NCBI GenBank assembly: GCA_964017195.1
Contig: OZ024887.1
Coordinates: 61,674,811 to 61,738,810 of the forward strand
Direction of reading: 5' to 3'
DNA from: Siderastrea radians
Lineage: Eukaryota > Cnidaria > Anthozoa > Scleractinia > Rhizangiidae
DNA: 64,000 nucleotides
Position 1 is the first letter of the stretch, and each line of letters begins with the position of its first letter. The translations under genes were made by a program, and so were the position numbers. The notes beneath the pieces were generated by a model. The model was not told where the DNA came from. It saw only the letters and a program-made list of their open reading frames with translations, and searched no databases. Below, piece by piece: positions 12,977 through 24,900 of this stretch.

Positions 12977-15900
12977 CCATTATTACTATTATTATTATTT
13001 TTATTATTATTATTATTATTAATAGCGCCCATATGAGTGCCTGACTTTGTGTTCCCCTGTATACAATCTTTAACTGTAAACAGCGCTAATGTCAGTTTCA
13101 GTGCGAATACGAATATCATTTATTGCTTTGTTCTTACGAGGCAAATAGTTGAGGCAAACTTGGAGTTGTAACATGGATCACTTGGGGTGTAGTTTGTGCC
13201 ATAGCAACCGTTCATCATTACGTATCCAAGGCCAGTGTTGGCAGGGTAAGTGAAAGGCACGTCACCATGTTCCTTCTCTGTTTCATCAATATTAGAGATC
13301 GACGCCCCCATGTGGTACCCGGGGGGTACGAACATATCCGGGGTACTCCAGCCTTTGTCCGGCATGATATCCAGTTTGATCTGCGACGAGTGGCAGCATT
13401 TTATGCATTAGTATGTGCATTTTATCTATGAATTTGATCATTTTCACTTCTAGGGTCTTAGCAACTGATACTTACCAGTCTGCTTACCTATATAAAACTT
13501 TCTCTTATGTTTGTTTTCACCCGTAGGTCACACGTTTACTTACATTGCGATTTATACAAACGCCACGCCCGGAAAAACCTGTACGAGCAAGCGATGGCTC
13601 TGGCCATGCTTTGGTTCTACTTATGCTTGGTTAAGAAAGTGGCAGAATTTTTTTAATCTAATCAGAAAACGTTCGGTAATATAGCAGACCAAAAGCAATA
13701 CAAATTCAATTTACTGCCGACATTTAATTGAAAACCCTTTATTATATTGGTATAACTGAATTAGCCGTATACAACATCCATGTGGACTAACAGCCTTGTA
13801 TCTCACTGCAGCAAGTTGCTGAAAGCCTTCATATTACACAGTTCTCCGCAAAATTCTTGAGTTTCCTCTTTGAGGAAACTGCACTTTATCAACGTTTCAT
13901 CAGCATTTTGCATTATTACATGCCTCACCTTAGCTTTTTACTCCAAATTCAACCCAGTTTTTTTATTACATGCCTTCTAAAGAAGATAAATATTCCTCAA
14001 TTGGCTCCATGCATTTCTGCATTTCTCACGCTAAGACACTGGAGGACGTAACTTAAACATCATAATATAATCATTTCGCTAAAACGCCTGCTGATTTCTT
14101 TCCACACGCTCGCTGGCATTTTGAAAATCACCAAAAATTGGTGCATAGTCCTTCCTCCCGTTCTTTTCCTTCATGCAAGTCTTCTCTATTTGTACTACCA
14201 GTGACAATGAATGCGAAAAAGCTGAAATTTCGCCACTCACCTCTTTAGCTAAGAACTTGGAAGCTTTTTCTTGAGCTTCGTCTACAATCTTAAGTTGTTT
14301 ATCCACCAGCTTGTCCATCACTTCCAATCCTTTGTCGATAACAGCTTCCTGTACTTTGGGATTTTTTAGTACTGACATTGCTAGAGCGGGAAGCGCTCTT
14401 TTTTCTTCAGTTACAGTTTCGCCTATAAAAAATATACAGTGAAAGCTGAATCACAAAGGAAATCGTTCAACACCTTAGGGACGTGGCCCATGGCTCTGTG
14501 CAGCCCCCGAAATGATCCCGACCCCAAAATGATCCCCAACCCCGAAATGATCCCCGTTGTTTTCCACGCTGACCCCAAAATGATCCCCAAGTAATTTTTG
14601 GAATGGCGTTCAAACCAAGGTATTGTGGAGTAATCAAAATAAATGAAATTAAAAAATTTTCAAGTATTTATTCACTTTAGATTATTTGCAATCTTCACTA
14701 GCATTTTTAAACTAATCGGGAAAAAATGATCAGTGTGTTAATCAAATATGGTGTAGTATATGTATCTTGAATTGTAACTGATAACAATGTTAAAAAAAGT
14801 ATAAAGGACTCTTCTTTTTTAATTTTAACAAGAAATGAAGAGCAGTTTGTTGTTATTGACAAAATGAAACTAGAATATCACTCAGTAGACGTTGCTTGAT
14901 ATGTGCTGAACTAAAGATGAAATGAATTACGAGCAATAGGTCACAACTGCTGTTTTCAACGATTTTTTAAAGAAACAATGCAAAAGTTTTCAATATATGT
15001 AGCAAAATAGCATTTTGAACGGAACAGCTATGTAAAAGTCTTCCTAATTTTAAGGAGGAAATTAACATTAACTTTACAGTGCTACACTTACTGAAAGCAC
15101 CACCAGTCCACCATGTAAAATTTATGGAAAAATTTTAGGAAGTATTGACACTCTTCATCTTGTGTGCAATCGTTACAAAGGTAATAGTCCTTGCTGTACC
15201 ATGTATTGTGCCATTTTCACTGGCATAAACTCGTGCAGAGACACCCGAATTTTAGTTTGTTGCATTTTAGGCAGAATTCTCCTGTCCCTTTACCTTCGCA
15301 GCGATTATTTTTATTTCTATGGACGGGCCGCACAGTACGTCTGAAGGCTGATTTTCAATGTTATTGAACACAACTCCCGATCCATTTTCGGCTTTCGATT
15401 TTTATTGAAGACTAAAAATTTGTTAAGAATGATTTGCAAAGGAAGCATTCGGAAAATATGAATAAAAAATGTCAACATCGTTCGAGTTCTAGTAGAAATT
15501 TTCTTCAATTCTAAGTACTGTATGCTATTCCGTTCCGATAATTACTTGGGGATCATTTGGGGGTCAGCGTGGAAAACATCGGGGATCATTTCGGGGTTTG
15601 GGTTCATTTCAGGGTCGATTTGGGGATCATTTCGGGGTTGGGGATCATTTAGGGGTCGGGATCATTTTGGGGGCTGTACAGCTCTCATAAGGGTTGCAAA
15701 ATAATCCTGTGTTTTGTGGCAAGGGTCACAGATCAGAGTGCCACCATCCTTGTCAGTGGTGGGTACTCCCTTTTGGGATTATGAATGCACGAATCAGTGT
15801 CGCTTACCGTAGGTTATCCCCTTCTTACGGATACAAATGTGAGTTAGGGCCTGCTTACAAGTAGGAACTGTAACCCTTGTTCCTTGTGTATAGTTACCCT

Positions 15901-18900
15901 AACATCGAAACTTGTCCTGGTTTCACAAACAAACCTTTACAACAGTCAAGTTAAGTTTCAGTCAAGTGGTAAATGAAACTCGCAACGGAATATTATTTTA
16001 GCTCCAGAACTGATGCTCGTCTCACTAGATTATCAGCCTACAGAAGATAACAGTTCCATCTCCAAATCTACAAAAATTCGTAGACAGTCTTAATTTCAGC
16101 GAGTAAATAAAGTACTCAGCAAAGGCTTTCGGCGGCCGAATGGAAAACTTCACTAGAAACCTTTTCGTTTAATTTAAAAAATATGTCACAGATTTACGGC
16201 GTTTCCTTAAAATATTTTAAACAAACTTATAACTAATAAGGCAGAGGCGTCAGCCGGAGCCTCAACTGGTAAGCTACTTAGAGACTAAACGTGTAGTTAG
16301 GATATGTTGTGGCTACATTTTAAAGTTAATCAGATTTTCTAGGGAGAAATTGTCTCCAGACTCCATGAAGTAGCTTAAGCTTACGCGATAAATCTTCCTT
16401 GTACAACCATTCGCTTTTTGTTAACCAAGCGCGAGGGCCGTACTGGGAGAATATTGTCTTCTGTACGGTCCGTACAAGAAAGACTGAGGGCGACATTCTC
16501 CCCTTACTGTCCTGAGATAGTGAGAGTTAATAAGAAGTTTATTATATGGCTGTTTCTGACACCTTACAACTTGAAAAGTGAGCCGTGGCAGATTCGGATG
16601 ATTGGAAAAATTTACCAGAAAGCGTTCAGTATCAAATCACCCAGCAGTTTTATTTCACGCCAAAAAGAATATAACGCACAAGAAAAAGTAAAAGCTTGAA
16701 AAAACTGTCTATTTTCATTTACCATCAAAATCATTCGCCACGCTGTTTCCCACGCTTAACCAGCCGGGCATTAACATCGGGCATAATCCCTGTGGTCTTA
16801 ACGGGAAAATCCAGCACTGGGTTAATCGACTAAATGGAATCACAGCCAGCACAGCGCGTGTTTTATATTAACAAGCTCTAGCCATATAATAAAAGTAAGT
16901 AAACACGATCATTACTGAGATTACCGGGATTACGCAGGCTAAGAAGAGCGTACATGCAGCAAGTAATATTGGTATCAAAATCGACTTATTTCTTGCGTTG
17001 GAGAAGTCCCTTGTCCAGCTGTCAGTGGAATTTCAGTAAGCCATGTGGTTCAGCAAACTAAAATACGAAGTGCGTAAATTTGCTAAGGACAACATTCACC
17101 TTCTGTGTTTTCGCTCTCTTCATCTTGAGTTTTCTTCCCGGACTTTTCCTGTTCTTGCGATTGCTTAGTGTTGGTTATTTCTTCTTGGTTTTGGAATCCA
17201 CTTGCATCTACGTTGTCCTCCTCGCCAGGCGGGAAGACAGATTCACCTTTTAAAGTAAGGAGTTATAATCACTTAAGAGCTTGTGCCTGAGAGAGTGGGG
17301 CAGGCTCCGAAATAGGGGGCGGCCGATTTCATTCAAATTTGGCACACAATTGCAAAGTTGCTATGAAACGTTATGTAACATGCCGAAGGTTAAGTTTCCA
17401 GAACCTTATTTGGGTTGGGTTTTCTTATATCAGCCCCATGTTGGTCTCAGGAGGCTTATTTTAGCTCGATTTTGGGCACTTCTCTGTTCCTCGCGTGCAA
17501 TCGCAGCACTAGTTACAGGAAATCAAAAGCCGTTCTTTGTTAGTTCAGTCCTTAAGCCTGTTCAAAAATAGTTATATGCTTAATTTGAGGTTATGTCTCT
17601 TTCAGCCATATGAAGTGAAACCGGAAATGGCCTAAGTTTAAGTTCTATTATAGCTGATGCCCAGTTTTGAAATCATAAATTTCTAACAGAACTGTAAAAT
17701 GCAGTCCTAAGTTAATAACTATCAATAAGAAAATACTAAGGTTACGGCTTTTCTTTTTGCTTTCTAGACATACTCAAAAACGCTAATGAAGCCATTTCCG
17801 GTTGAATCCTTCTTTTTCTTATCCCAACAGGCGTTTTTACAAAACACGCTGGAAATAGGTATAATTACAGCACAAGTGCATTTATTGTGTCCATGTGATA
17901 TGGCCAAAGCTGACTATTTAAACTTTCTTGCAATACTGACTACCTTAAGTTGATTGCGCTACCTTCTATCAAATGTACCTTTTGGAAGGATGATGATATT
18001 TGTGGTGCAAGAGACAATTCCAAGCCGTGTGAGCCAACCGTGAGTCTTCCTCCAATAAGTTTGGACCGAGATGTAACCCACCTGCTGGTGAGAGTTGGTG
18101 CTGCAGGCAGCAAAACCACAGCATCGCACAGAGTGCAGCATTTTCCAGAATATAAGCTTATACTTAACCAAGCTGGAAGGTTTGGTGTAGAAAATGATGA
18201 GATGAGAAAGATTACAATTTGCCCGCGTCCTCGCCGAAAATTTACTCGTTTACGAGAGTTAAGTGGCCCTTGCCAACACCCGATTCATAAAGATGAAAAG
18301 ACAAAATTAAAGAAACCCAAGAAAGTCACTGCTGACATTTCATACAGAATATATCAGGAGAATAGGATTGTTATACCTAGTGCATCCCGTAAGTATTCCT
18401 GTTCATGCGCGCTTTTTATAAGTGACCAAATGTTAATTATCGCTCCCTGTATGAAATGAACAACGCTTGGAACGAAATAGAAAAACATTTTGTTGAAGTG
18501 ATGTATTGTCAAACTTATGCTGTTTTTTTTTTGTTTCTTTTTCCTAACAAAGCTTTTTGCAAAGATTGCTTTGATCAAAAGATACCTGAACTTCCATTAA
18601 CTCCCGAAAGTGTAGCTGAGAGCAACCCAGAGGTAATGTAAATAAACTCCCATCTCTTAAAAACTACGTCTTATGGCATTAACTCGGATTTCGTATAGTA
18701 GAAAATGTTCCCTTCTCAATCTTCAAGCAATCTATTCCCTGAAGATGTAAACGAAACAATTAGATACACTCGTCGTTTCATATTGGTGAAAATAAAGTTA
18801 GAAGTTGAAAATACTTTTCCAGCTGCGCGCAGTTAGTACCGTTGCGTGACAGTGCGAAGCCCGGTGTTTTCTATAGCTTCGTGGAAAGTTGAGTCTATTC

Positions 18901-21900
18901 TCAGACAAAAGTGACAATGTACAAATATAATGATAAATAAATGTATACCTGGGAATTAAGATCTCTTACCATTTGTAGATTAAGGACTGGAATGAATTGC
19001 TGAATTGCCTTACCGACCACCCCCCCCCCCACCCCTCCCCATGTGCTACCTGGAAGATGTAACTGTTGAACATGTTGAAGTAAAAAGAAAACAAATGAAT
19101 GCATGAAAAGTGAAATCTAAAAGAATATTGAAATGCTGAGATGGTACCGATGTGTTCCTCGAAAAGTAATGTATTTATTGATTAAGCGCTGGTATAAAAT
19201 AACGTATGGAAATAAGACAGAACCGAACCCCTCCCCCCACCCCCCAGCACACACCACACACACGCACACAAAGCGCTAACACACACAGAGTACCATCCCT
19301 TCCCTAGTTGTATACCACACGACCCTTTTGCCATCTTCATTTCACCCCAGGCGGGTACTCCGGATTAAGGGGGTGATCGAATGGGGACAAAAATCAAAAC
19401 GCCCCCGGACCAAAAATTAACCCCCAAAAAATCCCATGCCGAATTTCCGAACCTTAAAAATTTCCAGAAAGGATTAAATGATTAACACGAATTGTATAAC
19501 TGGTGTTATGAAACAGATGCAATGTACTGCGGCACCATTAAAACAACCACAAAATAAGTTTAGTTGTATTTTTATTTTAATAATCGCAGAACTACGCGGC
19601 CAGGATACGCGGGCACTGTAACGAAACTTCAGATTGTTTTGAATGCCCAAAACAATCCCTACTTAAATCAAGCCACCTAAAAAAACAGTTGCCAAAGTTC
19701 CCTACCAAAAAAATTCTTCGATCATCCATGACACTTGAAATCGGGAGTACCCCCTCCCCCCCCCCCCACCGACCCCCTGGGTATTTCACAATCTTTAGAT
19801 CTTTTAATACCTTAATAGCCAGTGGATGTGTCCGTACCGCAATGCTAATTCATTAATGTATTTTGATATTTCGCCATTACGCTAGGTTAATTTTAGTTAT
19901 CTCGTTATTTTTTTAACCGTTACAGGAAAGCCTAGTTTCAATGAGCGAGGATCAAGAGGTTTCTCTGGATAAATCATTGATGTCAAATACAAACTGTTCG
20001 TCGCTGCTGGATGCTACGTTAGCCTCATCTCTGGAAACAAGCCTTGACGGCAGTCTATATATTGACGAGGTTGAAGAACTGAGAAGAAACGTGAGCTGCT
20101 TAGCGATGCCATCGTTGAAATTTCAGATGGCAGGATAAGTCCAATTCAGAGTACTTCGAGATCATCGTGGTCTGAGCTAGGAGAGCGTCAACTGGGTTAT
20201 TATGTGCGTAAGGCTAGAGAGGTTAATGAAGCAACTTTGAAGTGTCTTGCACCAGGAAATAAAGCCGATTTGTGGTGTTCCACCGTGCAATCAATGCCGT
20301 TTGTCCAATCAAAGCGGGATGTTGTCAGAAAAAGGCTAGTGGAGGCTTACAAGTTAGCTGATAATAGACATACTCGCTTGCAGATACTGTCGTTGTTTGT
20401 CAATGCCTTCAGCAAAAGCCAGTTGCAGGAAATGATCCCAGGTATTTCAAAGCGGCAGATTGATGAAGCCTGCAAACATGCCGACTTAAGAGGACCAGGA
20501 AAACCCCACAATCCCCTAGAAATCCGTAGAATGCGACACAACAAAAACTGATCACTTTTTAGAATTCATTTCCTAGTCCGCCCTTTTACATGACATGTCG
20601 TATGGTACAAAATCATTGAAGCTGGATAACGGAGAGACCCTCCTCGTACCAGCGGCAATACGAACTTTGATTCCATCTCGTATTGTCAGGCAATACCAAA
20701 GTTACTTTGAAAGCGTTGAATTTGAGCCGTACAGTGAACGAACCCACTTCCGCCTGTTGGAGGCATGCTCATCATCAAAACAGGTCTTTTTACAGGGACT
20801 TGACTACATTGCAACAGAAGGAGCTGAAGCATTTGAGAAATTGAAATCTGTTGTGAGCTTACTGCAAGAGAATGGGGTTGATTTCAGCTAGGCAAATACA
20901 GTTGCATAGAATTTAAAGGCCGGCAAAAGATATCTCAAGACCGACTACAAGACCCACACAAGCAGCGAGGAAAGATGCAAAGATCACTGTACCATGTTTT
21001 CGCTCAGTGATCCAAACAACGCCGAGTACTCCGGGTCATGCAGCCATGAACATGACCTTTCCTGTAAGGAATTCTTCAGGCTTGCATGCACATGTGATGA
21101 AATTAACAGCAAGTTAGCCGACGAGAATGTTCCCCTGACATAGGAACTGACGGCAAGGTTGCAGAATGACAGTAATCAAGCTACCAATGCCATTCATTTA
21201 TTGAAGGCTCATCTCCTTCGTACCATTATGCAAGAGAAGGCCAAACAAGACATCCTTGTTAATCTTGATAGAGCAAGTACTTTGCTAATCATGGACTGGG
21301 TCATGAAGTTTCAGGTCATGAAGTTTCGTGAAAGAATAGATGACGTCTCTGGTAAGCGTGGCAGAAGCTGGCACGTGACACGTGCCATCAAGAGAGGAGA
21401 AGATGACAAACTTGAGGTGGAAACGTTTGTCCACCTCTTCGACTCGTGTGTACAGGACTAGTTCAGTATCGCATCAATTGTAGAGCACACGATCAGTATG
21501 ATCAAGATGGAAGACCCGCACATCGCGACAATTTATTTACGTTCTGATAACGCTGGATGTTACCACAACACCGAGCTCATTTTGAGTCTCAAAGCCATGG
21601 CAGACAGACACGGCGTTCAGTGTTTAGTCGATACGACTTTTCTGATCCGCAATCAGGAAGGATGTCTGTGACAGAAGAATTGCATCTACGAAAACGCACA
21701 TCCGGCATTGGGTCAATGAGGGTCATGATGTGACCACTGCTGGGGAGATGAAAATGGCACTAGAATCCCCCATCAACAAAGAAAAATTCAATGCAGAAGT
21801 AAGCAAAATCCCGGGAATCAGCTTCCTTAACAACTTCCAGTTGAATGAAAATGGCGTCCGCGCGTGGAAAGCTTACCAATTTGGGAAGGAGAAATATTAT

Positions 21901-24900
21901 CCATATTCCTCGGTGATTACGAAAGCCTAAGGAAACACTGAAATTAAAGTTCTTGTTCCTTTTTCCTCACGATCTGGATGTCCTGGTGCAGTAGCTGCCG
22001 CTTCCCTGGATTCACCCGGCCTGTTTTCTTGCTTGGAGGAAGGTTGTGTTAAGATGTTTTCTACTTACGAAGAACTTCAGCACCATTTAGATACCGAATG
22101 TCACATTTTCATGGAAAAGCAAGGCACAGCATACGACATAATTAAGAAGAAGTGGGCCAGCATCTTTAAATCGAGTGTCAGCTACCAAAACAAGGTTCTT
22201 TGTCGCAAATGAAAACATCCTGTGAATGTGATCTAAGAAACCACCTCACAGTTGAAGGTTGGGCTCTTAAAACAATCCAAAAGTCAACCAGGATTTCTGA
22301 GAACGTCAGGACCTATCTAATCAAAAAGTTCAATGGTGGAGCACAGAAAGGTAACAAAGCTGATGCAAAGCAAGTAGAACATGAAATGAAACATGCGCGG
22401 AGTTCAACTGGTGGTTTGTTATTCCAGCCACATGAATGGCGTACCTCCAAGCAGATTGCCAGCTTTTTCTCCATTCGTTCAAAGTCTCAGCGTGCAAAGA
22501 GTGTCGAAGGAGGCACCGACAGCTTTGACAGTGAGGACGAAGAGCCAATCAACCAGGACAAACCTTTACAAGCTTTGCAGCTGATAGTAGAAACCCAGGT
22601 GCAGGCAGATCACCCAGTCTTGTTTCAGGGTCATAACTTCTGTCAGCTAACTGAACAGGGGAAGCTCGAAAAGCTCCGGTTCGATGTATTAAAGAAAGCT
22701 TGTTCAGAGTTTCAGGTGGAAATCATTGGAGCAAAAACAAAGAAGGATACGTTTGTTGCCGCTCCACACAGATACATGGTAACCCACCGTTCAAAGAGCT
22801 AAAAATTCTGTAACTGTGAAAAAAAATTCCGGGACTCAAGTTCCTTAACAACTTCCAGTTGAATGAAAATGGCATCCGCGCGTGGAAAGCTTACCATATT
22901 CCTTGGTGATTACGAAAGCCCAAAGAAACACTGAAATTTTAAAGTTATTGTTCCTTTTCCTTCACGATCTAGATGTCCTGGTGCAGTGGCTGCCCGCTTC
23001 CCTGGATTCGTTCGGCCTGTCTCTTGTTTGGAGGAAGATTGCGTTAAGATGTTTCCTACTCATACGAAGAACTTCAGCACCATTTGGATAGCAAATGCCA
23101 CATTTTCAAGGAAGAGCAAGACACAGCATACAACATAATTAAGAAGAAGTGGGCCGGAATCTTATCGAGTGTCACCTTACCAAAACAAGGTTCTTTGTTG
23201 TTAATTTCCGGCTCAATGTATAAGAGAAAGTGAACATATCATTAGTTCTGAATCCATAAAAAATAACAGAAAAAGGAAAGAAAGACAGAAAGAAAAGGAA
23301 AGTAAGAAGCAATCGTGCAACTGATAGCCAAGACTTGCACTTGAAATTGAATCCACTGCGTACCTGAGGTTCTTTACTGCTCCCTTCAACATTAAGACAA
23401 TTGAGCACTGTTTCGTAGTAATTTGTCCTACGAAAAAGAAGTTGTCAGTCTCTTCAACATATATTGCTTGGCCTAGCCGTAGCTGCCGGCACAGGGCGGT
23501 TGCAGATCATTTTTTCTTGGACAGTTTCGGAAGGTATTTCTTTCAAGGTATGTCTGCCAACAAGAATTGACATAACCCTTGGACGCGCAACCAAACTTAT
23601 ACCCCAGTGCAGGGGCGGGGGGCTGAGGTTGGGTAGATTTGCCCCCCAACCCCCCCCCCCCTCCGTTGAGGGGTATGTCGTTTAAAGATTTCACTTTTAG
23701 ATTACCCACGATGTGCTTTACAAGATTAGGTTGATATGGGTTGTGGCGCCGCTTGGGAGCTGCCTCATTATCCAAAATGACGACCAAGATGACCGCCATA
23801 TTGGATTTTATTCACAATTACATTTTATCGAAAAAAGTGCGGAAATTAACAATTTCTTAAGCTATACTTGTAACATGTGATGCGATTAAACAGTTTGCTA
23901 CTTTGTGGCAGCAATTTACTTTTTTGTCACCAAAAAAGATGAAAACAAATTTTTAATTTAAAAAATGGCTTGACGGAAGGTGGCTCCATCGCTATCTTCA
24001 GTGGATGTCTACAAAGTGAAAAAAGCCTTAACCTTAGTATTTTCTTCTTGTTAGTTATTAAGTTAGGGTTGTACTTTACAGTACTCTTAGATTTTTATGG
24101 TTTCAACACTGGGCATAAAAAAATTATGCGACTTAAAGTTAGGCCATTTCCGGTTTCTCTTTATAGGCCTGAAAAAGACAGCATTTCAGACTAATGCTGT
24201 GGGAAGCAAGCATATTCCCGTGAGCCATATTCTTTTTTATCAAAAAGCTTAAGGATCAGGCTAAGAGAAAATGACAATTTATTTCCCTCAAACTTTTTCC
24301 AACAATGGGAATGAAGATTTAAACACTGCTAAAAATAGAACAAAAATCAGTCTCACGGAGGGGCCCAAAAAGCATATATCTGGTACTCAGCCCAAATAAG
24401 GTCAATGAAGCTAAAACTTTGGCATGTTACACAACTTTTAGTATCAACGTTGTGACCTAAATTTGAGGCAAATCGGCTGACCCCTATTTCCGGGCCTGCC
24501 CCACTCTCTCAGGCACAAGCTCTTAAGGACGGTGCCTCCTTTTGCTACTGTGCATACATTCTGCGTGTTTTGGGATGGTCTGAGAAACTCGGGTTTCTTA
24601 TGGACGGTACCTACTAAAACAAAGTTATTTTTGCGCGGTTTAATTATAACTATGCGGGAAAAGCAGATCTTATGAAGGGCTGCTGGAACCAAAAAAGAAA
24701 ATTGGGGGTAACCACGCATTTTTCAGAGATAATTGTGTTTAAATTTGGAAAGAAAATGACATACATTATTCTGTATTTTGTAATTGTGGTTGCTTAAGGA
24801 CGGTGCCTCCTTTTGTTACTGCGCGTACACTCTGCCTATCTCGGGATATTCGGGTATCTTAAGGAATTTACCCACTAATACAATGATATTTTTTAACGGT

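Larger units (their letters stand above)
17950..22802 (+). pseudogene. C2H2/DDE-like putative transposase gene, broken
   Basis: I recognise the family from invertebrate genomes as uncharacterised C2H2-type proteins. Parts in order: N-terminal exon (to 18,388, donor GTAAGT) with KITICPRPR; small exon 18,553-18,632 with FCKDC; main part from 19,926. The main part holds YYVRKARE, a KRYLKTDYKTH region with CSHEHDLSC, FVHLFDSC, then LRSDNAGCYH (about 21,537-21,566), VCDRRIA, NEGHDV, a C2H2 finger (CLEEGC then HHLDTECH, from 22,031), and QIASFF. The Asp of FDSC, the Asp of SDNAG and a later acidic residue could form a DDE-type triad; this is inference. Breaks: frameshifts near 20,085, 20,900, 21,630 and 21,655, and in-frame stops at 21,139 and after VQD (TAG in place of the usual Trp). 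It fills the TTAA transposon that surrounds it and is its likely former transposase. Confidence 0.7.
17273..24526 (+). mobile_element. 7.25 kb TTAA-flanked DNA transposon
   Basis: The left end reads TTAAGAGCTTGTGCCTGAGA, and the right end is its reverse complement up to TTAA at 24,523-24,526. The inverted repeats continue with moderate divergence for about 520 bp (17,277-17,795 and 23,985-24,522), sharing for example AACCGGAAATGGCCTAA and GAAAATACTAAGGTTA. TTAA target duplication is known for piggyBac and Kolobok elements. It carries a broken C2H2/DDE-like gene on the plus strand. It is inserted in MACPF intron 1, 26 bases upstream of exon 2. Confidence 0.85.

Noticed and set aside
12856..13119. 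ORF with a run of about 20 Asp
   Set aside because: Translation of the CAT microsatellite in an intron.
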